This document shows, one piece after another, positions 1 through 8,055 of a DNA stretch of 34,265 nt (within the stretch, counting starts at the first letter, position 1; every line of letters begins with the position of its first letter). The translations under genes and the position numbers were made by a program. This DNA comes from Bacteroidota bacterium (GTDB lineage: Bacteria > Bacteroidota > Bacteroidia > Sphingobacteriales > Sphingobacteriaceae). The notes below the pieces were generated by a model that made no database searches, had not been told where the DNA came from, and saw only the letters and a program-made list of their open reading frames with translations. The stretch lies in contig JABDCF010000035.1 of NCBI GenBank assembly GCA_013288235.1, positions 1-34,265 on the forward strand, given 5' to 3'.

Positions 1-1
1 A

Positions 2-190
2 ACACCAACAATTTGGCTATGGACTGAATTTACAAACCAAGGAAATCCGGTAATACAAATAACCAAATTCATGCTCATTTCACTTTGTTATTTTAGTTTC
101 ATTGGTTATGTTATTACAACAGAAAAGAATACTATTATTAAGAAATTCTTAACTCTTAAACCATTGTTGTACTCTGGTAAAATGCAATAA
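2..190 (+). pseudogene. Acyltransferase-3 family protein, internal/C-terminal fragment (5' end outside window)
   Basis: An open frame runs from base 2 to a TAA at 188-190. It translates to a hydrophobic stretch followed by residues ending PLLYSGKMQ. In the acyltransferase-3 (OafA/NodX-like) family, a transmembrane helix followed by a 'KPLVYLGKISYGIYLYH'-like motif lies about 60-80 residues before the C-terminus. Here the match stops right after GKM and is followed by Q and a stop. The missing partner motif (SYGIYLYH) is not found downstream. The opposite strand carries the N-terminal half of the same type of protein, abutting this fragment at about base 185. I infer a broken gene, either by inversion or by fusion of two convergent genes. 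The family assignment rests on recalled motifs only. Confidence 0.5.
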
Positions 191-710
191 TAATAATACA
201 TATTGTAGCAATAATGATTTTTTTATCGTTTAAGTAATAAACCAATAAAGGCCAGAATAGATAAAAGTGTTCTTCAACTGCTAAAGACCAAAAATGGAAA
301 GGGCCATTGGCTGCCCAACCAAAAGTATCGGCAATGTTTTGTAAGTAAAACCAATAATAAAATTGAGTGCTAAAACTTAGATTTGACGCGTTATAGAGAT
401 AAGGATTAATTAGAAAATAATATATAATCAAAAAGCCATAATAAAGGGGGAATATTCTTAGGGCACGCCTGATGTAGAAGGTAAGAAAATATCCAGATTT
501 TTCCTTGGTCGACAATAATATTCTGGTTATTAAAAAGCCAGACAAGACGAAAAATAAAGAAACACCGGTTTGGCCAAATTTGATAAATTTATTGATATAA
601 ATCAAAGTTGTAGTATTGGGGATTATAGGTTGAAAAAAATGAAATGTCATAATCATCAAAGCAGCGATTCCCCTGACACCATCTAACTCCTTGTAATATT
701 TTATTTTCAT
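156..710 (-). pseudogene. Acyltransferase-3 family protein, N-terminal half, truncated
   Basis: The 184-residue product starts MKIKYYKELDGVRGIAAL, the classic N-terminus of acyltransferase-3 membrane O-acyltransferases that decorate cell-surface polysaccharides. It continues with the F-F-V-L-S-G-F-L-I motif, the RR...RIFPLYY segment and W-S-L-A-V-E-E-H-F-Y-L-F-W-P near residues 140-155, all diagnostic. Family members are usually 330-400 residues with about 10 membrane helices. This one ends shortly after residue 175 with out-of-family residues (YQSTTMV) that are the antisense of the facing + strand fragment. It is therefore broken at about base 185-195. The start ATG at 708-710 fits the family. 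It belongs to the polysaccharide locus to its right, but as it stands it is probably non-functional. Confidence 0.75.
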
Positions 711-859
711 TTGTGATGTGTTTTCATTTAATGTAAAAATAATAGAGTTTTTTTAATAAAATCACTAATTTTAAAATCATTTATTGAAATATATACAACA
801 AAGGTGTGCTTTAGTTATCATTGAGTAAACTAAGTGTTAAATAATCTAAGTAAGGTTGC

Positions 860-2203
860 ATGAAAAAATGCTTTTTATTATTTGCTTTCATTTGTTTAGT
901 CAATTACATTGTTGTGGCAAAACAGAACCGAATGGTGTTTGCGCATTACATGGTTTGTTTCGCTTCTTATGATAATGGTACTGTTGATGGATATAAAAAG
1001 GACATACAAGATGCTCAAAGGATGGGAATTGATGGCTTTGCACTTAACTGCGGCAGTTGGGATGCTAATTATAAGATGCATGTTGTCAATCTGTTTAAAG
1101 CAGCCCAGGAGTTGAATTCCGGGTTTAAATTATTTTTTTCAGTCGACAGATGTTGTGGTATTACCAACGATCAGATAGAAGACATGGTTGAAACGTATGG
1201 TGACTCTCCGGTATACTATAAATATAACAATAGGCCGTTTGTATCGGCCTGGGCAGCCGGAACTTCCTTTAAAGTTATTATTCCGGCTTTGAAGCAAAAA
1301 GGGTTTAATATTTACTTTGTGCCGTTCCTATATGCATTAAATTTCGGAAAACATGCTGTCGAAATTCCTGACTATGATCTGATAGTTGATAATTATAATG
1401 AATATTGGAAAAATTATATTGACGGGTATTTTTATTTTGGCGCAGTGGGTTTACCCATAAAGGATATCAGATTGTCGAACATTGACGTGGCGGAGTCATT
1501 TGCCAAGGTACTACACAGTAACGGTTTAACATATATGTCATTTGTATCACCGGAATACTGGGGAGACAGGCAATACGGAGCCAGACGCTACTACGAATAC
1601 AACGGCGGCGAAGGCATAATAGCACAATGGGAGTCTATTATAAGCGATCAGCTCCCTGAATGGGTAGAACTTACAACTTGGAACGATTGGACAGAAGGTT
1701 CATACTTTAGCCCCATTGATAATATAGAAGATTATGTAGTTCCCCTTAAGCAGCTTCACCCCGAAAAGGGCTTCTATAAATCGCATAAAGGATACGGCGA
1801 ACTATCTAAATACTATATTCAATGGTATAAAACCGGTAGTAAGCCCGCAATTCACAAAGATGAAATTTTTTATTTTTATCGTACACAGTCTAAGGATGCA
1901 ATTACTAACGATCCGGTAGGAAGGGTAGCAGGTAGGGCAGGGGATGTCGAGGACGTCGTCTATATAACTTCTTTTTTAACTGCACCGGCACAGCTTATTG
2001 TTAAATCAGGAAATGTAACACAAAATTTCAACCTTCAAAAAGGAATAAACAACACCAGGGTACCATTCCAACCGGGGAAACAGTATTTCAAAGTTTTGCG
2101 GAACAATAAGATAGTTATTAACCAACAAGGACAAGATATTGAAAGTTCACCTGCAAGCTATAATTTTAATGTATATAGCGGATATGCCATTTCTGAAAAA
2201 TGA
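860..2203 (+). CDS. Secreted GH71-type alpha-1,3-glucanase
   Basis: The 447-residue protein has a signal peptide (MKKCFLLFAFICLVNYIVVA). It then shows glycoside hydrolase family 71 hallmarks: FAHYMVCF near residue 28, the DI..AQ..GIDGFALN segment near residues 49-64, and WNDWTEG at 274-280. The C-terminal ~110 residues resemble the beta-rich tail that follows the barrel in GH71 proteins and end in YNFNVYSGYA. GH71 enzymes hydrolyse alpha-1,3-glucan (mutan, fungal wall glucan). The length is normal and the frame intact. It lies between acyltransferase fragments and glycosyltransferase genes, so it could process a self-made polysaccharide or degrade a foreign glucan. The family is fairly sure; the substrate is inferred from the family. 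Confidence 0.8.
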   Translation: MKKCFLLFAFICLVNYIVVAKQNRMVFAHYMVCFASYDNGTVDGYKKDIQDAQRMGIDGFALNCGSWDANYKMHVVNLFKAAQELNSGFKLFFSVDRCCGITNDQIEDMVETYGDSPVYYKYNNRPFVSAWAAGTSFKVIIPALKQKGFNIYFVPFLYALNFGKHAVEIPDYDLIVDNYNEYWKNYIDGYFYFGAVGLPIKDIRLSNIDVAESFAKVLHSNGLTYMSFVSPEYWGDRQYGARRYYEYNGGEGIIAQWESIISDQLPEWVELTTWNDWTEGSYFSPIDNIEDYVVPLKQLHPEKGFYKSHKGYGELSKYYIQWYKTGSKPAIHKDEIFYFYRTQSKDAITNDPVGRVAGRAGDVEDVVYITSFLTAPAQLIVKSGNVTQNFNLQKGINNTRVPFQPGKQYFKVLRNNKIVINQQGQDIESSPASYNFNVYSGYAISEK

Positions 2204-2647
2204 AATAATCCGCTGTGTGCCTGAGGACGGCCGTCGAAAACAGGGGAAAATGAGTACATAACAATTTCTCTTCCACATATTCTGTCCAGGGTAGTACTAT
2301 ACCCGCCTACAAATTCACCCAAATAATACTATAACGCTGCAAGGCTGAATACAAATAAACCAGCCGCTACGCCATAAAGCAAACCCCTGAAATAGGGTAT
2401 TGACAAGCCCCGCATAATGCAAAAAGGGAATGCCAATCCCGTAAAATGTAACGCGATGGAACCTGTAAATGCTGATAATTCGTTAAAAGACAAAAAAGTC
2501 GATTTTACTTAAACTCAATTATTTTTGCTGATTTTCTAAAAATACTTAGTTATTTTGCTAAAAGTACCTATAAAAAAAGTTTTTGTTAAAGTTTTTGTAA
2601 ATCAATAATAATTTGTAATTTAGGTGCCATCTACTAAATTACACAAT
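2204..2647. other. Intergenic stretch between GH71 and WecG-like genes
   Basis: About 440 bases without a full gene. On the minus strand, 2329-2493 is open and translates to a hydrophobic, protein-like stretch (listed separately). Bases 2580-2620 hold TTTTTG runs and TAATTTG close to the TAnnTTTG promoter box, which may drive the next gene, but the spacing is not canonical. No terminator-quality hairpin was recognised after the GH71 stop codon. Confidence 0.5.
2329..2493 (-). pseudogene. Possible remnant of a membrane protein gene
   Basis: Reading leftward from a TTG at 2491-2493 to a TAG at 2329-2331 gives about 54 codons. The translation includes ELSAFTGSIALHFTGLAFPF and then GLLYGVAAGLFVFSLAAL, two plausible membrane segments with natural-looking composition. 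There is no ATG start and the frame is closed by a TAA just upstream (near 2510). I read it as the degraded C-terminal end of a deleted membrane protein gene. It has a faint likeness to the histidine-containing segment of YndJ-type membrane proteins, which I cannot confirm. Confidence 0.3.
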
Positions 2648-3391
2648 ATGAATGCACAGGATACGATAAAGATACTGGGAATTCACTTTCATAACGGGTC
2701 GGTCGAGGATGTGATATTTAAAATAAAAACAGGGGGTTTATTGACCGTGCCCGCTGCGCCTGGCCTGGTTAACATAAAAAAAGACCCAATTTATTATAAA
2801 GCTTTGCAATCCTCAAGCTATGTAATAGCCGACAGCGGCTATATGGCCTTGATTTGGAATTTAATGTATAAAAAGAAAGTTAACAGGATCTCGGGCCTTA
2901 AATTTTTAATTGCATTTTTAAATGACCTCGAAGTACAGCAACACGAAAATATATTGCTGGTTGACCCGAGGCCTGCCGAGGCTGTTGCTAATTTAAACTA
3001 TTTGAATAATAACGGTTTTAAGCTGGATAGCGGTTCATCATACGTGGCGCCTTTATATAGTAAAGGCCATGTTGAAGATGAGGAACTTCTCCGTTTAATT
3101 GAGGAAAGGAAACCCAGGTTTGTCATTATAAATTTAGCCGGTGGGGTGCAGGAGAAGTTGGGCGCTTATCTTAATAGTAATTTGAGTTATAAACCAGGGA
3201 TTATTTGCACCGGTGCTGCTATCGCTTTTTTAACCGGTTACCAGGCCGATATACCAAACTGGGCCGACAGGCTTTATTTAGGATGGCTTTGCCGCTGTAT
3301 TGAAAAACCTGATTTGTACATCCCAAGGTATTTGAGTTCATTCAGCCTTTTGGGCTTAATGCTGCGTCACAGGGCCAATGCCGCAGCTTAG
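2648..3391 (+). CDS. WecG/TagA/CpsF family glycosyltransferase (GT26)
   Basis: The product is about 247 residues. Enzymes of this family transfer ManNAc(A) or similar sugars onto an undecaprenyl-diphosphate-linked primer at the inner face of the membrane, early in teichoic-acid, enterobacterial-common-antigen or exopolysaccharide synthesis. Family signs are the N-terminal segment around VNIKKDPIYYKAL, ADSGYMAL in place of the usual ADG motif, the N-R-I-S-G segment, the central G-G-V-Q-E-K-L motif and the C-terminal ADIPNWADRLYLGWLCR stretch, where the family usually has P-x-W...GLEWL-R. I chose the ATG at 2648; a GTG at 2624 is in frame but less likely. It stands upstream of the WcaJ-type gene and probably adds the second sugar. 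Confidence 0.85.
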   Translation: MNAQDTIKILGIHFHNGSVEDVIFKIKTGGLLTVPAAPGLVNIKKDPIYYKALQSSSYVIADSGYMALIWNLMYKKKVNRISGLKFLIAFLNDLEVQQHENILLVDPRPAEAVANLNYLNNNGFKLDSGSSYVAPLYSKGHVEDEELLRLIEERKPRFVIINLAGGVQEKLGAYLNSNLSYKPGIICTGAAIAFLTGYQADIPNWADRLYLGWLCRCIEKPDLYIPRYLSSFSLLGLMLRHRANAAA

Positions 3392-4318
3392 CTTATTGTT
3401 TCGGTTTGGTGAGGTCTTTGCAGGCTAAAATCAATAGAGATACCTCACATTACCCGTGGTTTGTTTGGCGATTATAAAAAATGTGAACGAATAGTTTTGT
3501 GATCGGCATCTTGTAAAATAGTGACTGAAACTACTTAGTTATTATTAGGGACCTAAACGTTCAATGTTTTGACATATTTCTTTTGAGTGTCATGTGGTCA
3601 CACAACTGCATAAGGGCAATTTCAATCCTTCTGAAATTTAATTGAATTGCGAATGGTGGTGACAATCGGATATTTATTCGTGAATTATGGATTTAACATA
3701 TAATTTGAGGTAATTTATGGAAGATAATGTACTTTAAATGGTAGAAAACTGGATATTTTCACCTGTTTTAGTCTTAAAAATGGTAGTTAAATGGAAGTAA
3801 ATGGTAGTTAAATAGTAGTAAATGATAGTTTCAAAAAGAAAAATTTCGATAAAAAATGCAGTGTTTTTAATTTTAACGCCGGAATCTGGTCTTTTAAAAA
3901 AACGACATCGGCAATACCGGAAATAACACACAGCAAACTGTGTTAAAACGCGGCGCAAAAAGATCCGTACTGAGAAAATGCAATGCTGAAATCAAACAAT
4001 CGAAATAACTTTTTGTAACTAAAGGAAATTTATTCTAAATTTTATGTGGATAGCTTAATAAATTTGCATAAATTGGGACATTAAATTATTAATTTCATCT
4101 TTATTTGATGAATATATGTTTTTATAATTTCATTGAAGGTAATAGATCAGAGGCTTTTGGAATCATTGAAAGAATTACAAATAAAGTAAAATTGCCTAAG
4201 TAGTAGGATTCTTTATTCCAAAGCAATCGATAAATTATTGTCTTTATAGCAGTAGTTCATTAATCGAAAGATAACGCTGTAAGTTTTATTTTAGTAACTC
4301 AGTTTAATTAAAATATTA
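3392..4318. other. Large AT-rich intergenic region
   Basis: About 930 bases separate the WecG-like gene from the WcaJ-like gene. No convincing gene is seen. A 31-codon ATG frame at 4108-4203 and a 74-codon minus-strand frame at 3734-3958 have no recognisable features. The notable content is a phased 10/11-bp tandem repeat at 3778-3830. A GTGAGGT/ACCTCAC inverted pair (3409-3415 and 3442-3448) has a 26-nt loop and is not a good terminator. The region may hold the promoter and regulatory sequence of the downstream exopolysaccharide gene. Confidence 0.6.
3778..3830. repeat. Five-unit phased tandem repeat, units of 11/10/11/10/11 bp
   Basis: The units are AAATGGTAGTT, AAATGGAAGT, AAATGGTAGTT, AAATAGTAGT and AAATGATAGTT, back to back. 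A further AAATGGTAG copy sits at about 3735. The alternating 11 and 10 bp average one helical turn, so each copy would face the same side of the DNA. This is seen directly; a binding-site array or bent DNA upstream of the exopolysaccharide gene is inference. Confidence 0.8.
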
Positions 4319-5721
4319 ATGGTTAATCGCTATACTACTTTTTTTAGGGCAATCAACCTGACTTTTGATTACTTTGTTTTGAACCTAAGTATATTTATGA
4401 CATTCAGTATATTGAATGAGAGGCCTGAGTTATGGCTAAGTAATCAAAAATATATGAAGGTAATTTTAATCTTAAACCTTACATGGCTCCTCGCTGCTAA
4501 CATAACCGGTTTATATGAACATGTTATGGAAAAGGATTCGATCAAAACATTCCTAAACGTAATAAAAACCTATCTTTTGTATATCGGGTTAATATGTACC
4601 GTTAATATTATGGTTGGTACTAAAGATTATTTTGTTACCCGTGGATATATATTTTACTCATCTGTTTTATTGGGCTTTTTTCTCTGGACATGGAAACTGC
4701 TTTTTTTAAGTATTCGCAAAAATAACCGGACCGCGTTATTCAACGCCAGGAAAGTTGTAATTGTAGGGTATGGAAGAACTGGTAGTGACCTTCATGATTT
4801 TTTTGATAATGACACATCAAACGAATATGAATTATTGGGTTTTTTTGAGGATAATCCCAAAATTGTTCCTAATAAAGGGATGTATTTAGGTTCCACAGCT
4901 GATTGTTTAAATTACATAAAGACTAATGAGATCGATGAAATTTTTTGCACGCTGAGAACATCGGAATCTGATAAAATTGAACGTCTGTTAATTGATTCAG
5001 ATAAACACCTCATTCGATTCAGATTTGTACCTGAATTTTATAATATGGGTATAAAACCATTGCTATATCAAAGTTTTGGCCACATCCCGGTAATATCTGT
5101 AAGGCCGGAACCCCAGGAAAATTTACTTAGCCGTTTTTTTTTAAACGCATATTTGATATTGTGTTTTCATTGTTTATCATTCTGTTTCTGTTCAGCTGGG
5201 TTTTTCCATTATTGGCTATTTTGATAAAAATGGAATCAAAAGGCCCTGTGTTCTTTAAGCAATTGAGATCAGGGAGGAACAACAGGGCTTTCATGTGTTA
5301 TAAATTCCGAAGTATGAAAGTAAATGATGAGTCGGATGAAAAGCAGGCTACACAAAATGACCATCGTATCACCAAAATCGGGGCCTTTATGCGACGGACC
5401 AGCATTGACGAATTACCACAGTTTTTTAATGTTTTAATAGGTAATATGTCCACAGTAGGGCCAAGGCCTCATATGATAAATCATACTAAACAATATGCGC
5501 GGCTGATTGACAGGTATATGGTACGGCATTTTTTAAAACCTGGCATTACCGGTTGGGCCCAAATTCAAGGCCTTCGCGGTGAAACGCGCTCTACTGAGGC
5601 GATGCAAATGCGCGTAGAAGCAGATGTATGGTACCTGGAAAACTGGTCTTTCCTGCTTGATCTTAAAATTATTTTTTTAACCATTTGGAATAGTATAAAA
5701 GGGGATACAAACGCCTTTTAA
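4319..5721 (+). CDS. Undecaprenyl-phosphate glycosylphosphotransferase (WcaJ-like), needing a -1 frameshift
   Basis: Two frames together make one normal-length (about 467 residues) polyprenyl glycosylphosphotransferase, the enzyme that starts exopolysaccharide repeat units by moving a sugar-1-phosphate to undecaprenyl phosphate. The first part (4319 to about 5146, ~276 residues) has four or five membrane helices and a Rossmann-like domain (VVIVGYGRTGSDL). The second (about 5146-5721) has the catalytic bacterial sugar transferase domain: KRIFDIVFSL, KGPVFFKQLRSG, YKFRSM, RRTSIDELPQFFNVL, GNMSTVGPRP and KPGITGWAQ. Unshifted reading of the first frame stops at 5224 after a nonsense tail. The switch point is T9-AAAC at 5134-5146. 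Either the product is made by frameshifting or slippage, or the gene is phase-off, or a homopolymer was miscalled. Confidence 0.85.
5134..5146 (+). promoter_or_regulatory. T9-AAAC slippery site at the WcaJ frame junction
   Basis: Nine T (5134-5142), AAA and C. In the upstream frame the codons are CGT TTT TTT TTA AAC, so T TTA AAC (5140-5146) is a canonical X XXY YYZ heptamer in the zero frame. It has the same sequence as the well-known UUUAAAC frameshift signal. A -1 slip there continues as CGC ATA TTT GAT, giving the family-expected R-I-F-D. The nine-base T run would also permit polymerase slippage (10 or 7 T restores the frame). No clear downstream stem-loop was seen. The sequence and frames are observed; use in vivo is inference. 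Confidence 0.6.
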
Positions 5722-5744
5722 AATTACGGATAGCCTCAAAATCA

Positions 5745-6086
5745 CTAAAACTCCAACTTAACCGTTTCAATACCTTCCCGTTCAAAAGTTACATTAACAG
5801 ATCGCTCATACTTAGGCCGTGTGCGATGCGCAACATTGGCAGGAATAGTGATTAACTGACCGGGTGTAAGTTCAACCGCCTGGTCTTCCAGGTCGATACA
5901 TAATATCCCCTCCATTACCAGGAAAGTTTCATCGGAATTAGGGTGATAATGCCAGTAAAAAGGTTCTGTCATTACGCTTAGCCTTACTGCGTGGTCGTTT
6001 ACAATGGAAAGCGGGATGTTTTTGTAACTGTCCACTCCATTGGTTTCTTGTTTAATATCAATCGGTATCAGTACAGGCAGTTCCAT
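5745..6086 (-). CDS. Small cupin-domain protein
   Basis: The product is 113 residues from the ATG at 6084-6086; a TTG two codons upstream is in frame but less likely. It is a single-domain cupin. The first metal-binding motif appears as YWHYHPNSDETFLVMEG (H-x-H...E...G) around residues 45-61 and the second as PGQLITIPANVAHR with a conserved His. Such proteins bind a divalent metal in a small beta-barrel and serve as isomerases, dioxygenases or sugar sensors. Nothing here fixes the reaction. It converges with the WcaJ-like gene, its stop lying 23 bases beyond that gene's stop, and is not part of its operon. Confidence 0.85.
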   Translation of the reverse strand: MELPVLIPIDIKQETNGVDSYKNIPLSIVNDHAVRLSVMTEPFYWHYHPNSDETFLVMEGILCIDLEDQAVELTPGQLITIPANVAHRTRPKYERSVNVTFEREGIETVKLEF

Positions 6087-6159
6087 AAGCAATAATTTGG
6101 ATATAAAAGTTAGCGTGTGTTATTTGGCCATTTTTTAACAATATGTAACAAGCCAAAAC

Positions 6160-6606
6160 TCAGGCGTGGTTTTTTTTGTGCTCAATCGACCAATATCCAT
6201 CACCCTCAACAAAAAAGCAAATGATCGCCAGCAGTACAAACAAGGATAGCCAAAATTCGGAATAGGGTTTGAAAATATTCCCCCGCAAACTAACCAGGAA
6301 TACAGCGCCCAACAGCACTGGCAAATTCAAAAGGCAGAACAGACGGGTGCGTGTGCCTAAAGCGATATAAATGCCACCTATAAAATGAAGGGCAATAATG
6401 AGATAGGTTAATAGCGTTAAAAAAACTGAAGTGCCGATCTGATCTGTTAACCCGGTTTCTCTCAAAAAATCCGCCAGGGCGTTAAGGTTTAATATAAATT
6501 CTATGCTTTTCCAAATGAGCACTAATCCAAGGGCAATCCTGAAAATATCTAACCATTTTGGGTGATGGTGATCACCCCAGTCCTGAATTTTTTCGAGCGT
6601 TTTCAT
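6160..6606 (-). CDS. DoxX-like membrane protein
   Basis: The product is 148 residues with four hydrophobic segments (about 20-40, 62-85, 88-108 and 115-133). The order fits the DoxX/DoxD-like family: FRIALGLVLIWKSIEFI, then a periplasmic loop, LIIALHFIGGIYIALGTRTR, a third helix, then FWLSLFVLLAIICFFVEG. Family members are small inner-membrane proteins, some linked to quinone or thiol redox chemistry; the role here is unknown. A TAACTTTG box (complement of 6636-6643) lies about 30 bases before the ATG and fits the Bacteroidota -7 element. The gene is monocistronic by spacing, with 73 bases to the cupin gene. Confidence 0.75.
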   Translation of the reverse strand: MKTLEKIQDWGDHHHPKWLDIFRIALGLVLIWKSIEFILNLNALADFLRETGLTDQIGTSVFLTLLTYLIIALHFIGGIYIALGTRTRLFCLLNLPVLLGAVFLVSLRGNIFKPYSEFWLSLFVLLAIICFFVEGDGYWSIEHKKNHA

Positions 6607-6635
6607 AAGACATATAATTTGATATACTAATATAA

Positions 6636-6643
6636 CAAAGTTA
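6636..6643 (-). promoter_or_regulatory. Bacteroidota-type -7 box (TAACTTTG) for the DoxX-like gene
   Basis: On the minus strand this reads TAACTTTG, a match to TAnnTTTG. It lies about 30 bases upstream of the DoxX-like start codon. No clear TTG -33 element was found at the usual 19-21 base distance, so this is a partial match. Confidence 0.4.
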
Positions 6644-6842
6644 TTGTCGATTGTGATACTAAAAATATAACATTTAAAAACCTAAACGGGGCAATGCTTA
6701 ATTGAGTTAAAAATTTGTAAATCTAAATGCAATGCCGGGCGTTTGATCTGTCTTTTACTATAAAAAAGAAGGGCTGGTACTGAGTTTGTATTAGCTTATC
6801 AGGTTCAAGCGTTGCCTGTCGGCGTAATCGTCCGCCCTTACT

Positions 6843-7535
6843 TCATCCCGCCAAATCCACCCCATTTGCATCAGTGGTAAGCACTTCGCTCATATGATCA
6901 AAAAACGGACGCATCTTTTTAAATACATCATTCACCTGTAGTAAAAAGCCCGGATCTAATACTTCGTCGTCACTAAAGGGGCATTTAAGCATAAATTGTT
7001 TATAGCGTAAAAGGTCAATGGCTGGGTGTTCTTTTGCATAACCTTTGGGCGCCGAGCTAAGTTTTTCGCCGTACATATCGCCAAAGGTTTCAAATATGGT
7101 TTCGTCCCCAAGTAAATTTCTCCAGCCCCGGCTGTTAGTATCAATATCTTCCCGTATCCTTTTTAGGTCGTTTGGCTCCGGACCCCAAAAACCACCCACA
7201 ACACCTGAATTACCCGGTTCTATGCGGAAATAATATCCTCCCCGTAGCTTTTTTGTCGCCCTTTTGAATGAGCCGCTCCAATGGGTATTATAAGGTGTTT
7301 TATCTTTGGCAAAACGCACATCTTTATATATCCTGTACACGCTTTTTTTCCCCGATGCCGTTTCAATATTATCATGTTTATTCATTTCAACCAGCAGGGC
7401 ATCCGCAAAGGCGATAATATTGTCGCGGGCTTCGATATAGCTGCCCTTATGGTCGCCAAACCACTCCCGGTTATTGTTGTGAGAAAGTTCAGTTAAAAAA
7501 TTAAGAGAATCCTTTTGTACGGTAGCTGTTGCCAT
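6843..7535 (-). CDS. DUF2461 domain-containing protein
   Basis: The 230-residue cytosolic protein matches the DUF2461 family (TIGR02453 type). Recognisable segments are NFLTELSHNNNREWFGDHK near residues 13-31, VYRIYKDVRFAKDKTPYNTH around 66-85 and GGYYFRIEPGNSGVVGGF around 98-115. This family is widespread and of unknown biochemical function. The length is normal and the start ATG at 7533-7535 is supported by the immediate family motif. A TAAGTTTG box lies 21-28 bases upstream. Flanking genes give no clue to its role. Confidence 0.85.
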   Translation of the reverse strand: MATATVQKDSLNFLTELSHNNNREWFGDHKGSYIEARDNIIAFADALLVEMNKHDNIETASGKKSVYRIYKDVRFAKDKTPYNTHWSGSFKRATKKLRGGYYFRIEPGNSGVVGGFWGPEPNDLKRIREDIDTNSRGWRNLLGDETIFETFGDMYGEKLSSAPKGYAKEHPAIDLLRYKQFMLKCPFSDDEVLDPGFLLQVNDVFKKMRPFFDHMSEVLTTDANGVDLAG

Positions 7536-7555
7536 AATGCCGGTGAATTGAATAC

Positions 7556-7563
7556 CAAACTTA
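7556..7563 (-). promoter_or_regulatory. Bacteroidota-type -7 box (TAAGTTTG) for the DUF2461 gene
   Basis: The minus strand reads TAAGTTTG, an exact TAnnTTTG match about 20 bases upstream of the DUF2461 start codon, implying a short leader. No good TTG element was seen at the expected distance. Confidence 0.4.
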
Positions 7564-7764
7564 AAAGTATTTAAATAAACAGCTAAATATTTTGGAATAA
7601 TGTCATGTCATCAATGAATTGAAACTTGACCTTTAGTTTAAAAAGCGGCAATTGCCGGTGATGGAATAAAACTTATTGCTATAGTAATTATCCCGGTTGC
7701 GAAGGGTAGCCACGTTGCAAAATTTATTTTTTGCGCTTGAACAGGTTGAGACGTTTTAAAAGCA

Positions 7765-8055
7765 TCACGTCCAGGCAGGGTCCTGCCTGTTATCAAAAAT
7801 ATATAAAAGAATGATCTTTGTTTCCGTTACTTCATAAACTAATGAAGACTGACGGGAAATGATAGCCCTTCGGTACCGGGTATCCAAAGGAATAGCCTGG
7901 TATAGATTTGGGTTTGTAATAATTTTTTTAACAATACCATCAATCCGGTCTAATAGTTTTTCGGCAGTTGAGGTACCAAACGCCAGTTCTACATTATTAA
8001 TGAGTAGGGCTAAGGTAATCTTATAGGTTTCAGTATAAACAACCTCGGTGACCAT
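7765..8055 (-). CDS. RelE/ParE-family toxin
   Basis: The 96-residue product has the ParE/RelE fold signature. An N-terminal helix-rich part (EKLLDRIDGIVKKIITNPNL) is followed by RRAIISRQSSLVYEVTETKIILLYIFDNRQDP, where family members end with '...I.i..IFDtRQnP.k'. ParE toxins act on gyrase; RelE members cleave mRNA on the ribosome, and the sequence does not settle which. Its ATG overlaps the antitoxin stop by one base (TAATG), so the two are translationally coupled. The last codons (RQDPAWT) lie in an 8-bp-stem palindrome at 7771-7788 that looks like a repeat element replacing the usual basic C-terminus. Confidence 0.75.
   Translation of the reverse strand: MVTEVVYTETYKITLALLINNVELAFGTSTAEKLLDRIDGIVKKIITNPNLYQAIPLDTRYRRAIISRQSSLVYEVTETKIILLYIFDNRQDPAWT
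7771..7788. repeat. Perfect hairpin CAGGCAGG-GT-CCTGCCTG inside the toxin 3' end
   Basis: Eight-base arms separated by two bases, reading the same way on both strands. It supplies the last codons of the ParE-like gene. Its high GC content contrasts with the surrounding gene. It could act as a terminator stem or be the edge of a palindromic repeat element. Confidence 0.6.

Noticed and set aside
3409..3448. GTGAGGT/ACCTCAC inverted pair after the WecG-like gene
   Set aside because: Seven-base arms with a 26-nt loop and no T run; not a credible terminator.
3734..3958. 74-codon minus-strand frame in the AT-rich gap
   Set aside because: It reads through the phased tandem repeat, giving low-complexity Tyr/Thr repeats (YYYLTTIYFHLTTI), and has no recognisable motif.
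4108..4203. 31-codon ATG frame on the + strand
   Set aside because: Too short and without support, although its composition is not unreasonable; left as unassigned intergenic sequence.
4319..5721. Simple pseudogene call for the WcaJ-like gene
   Set aside because: Only one frame break, both halves fully conserved, and the break falls exactly on a slippery heptamer; recoding, phase variation or a read error are at least as likely as decay.
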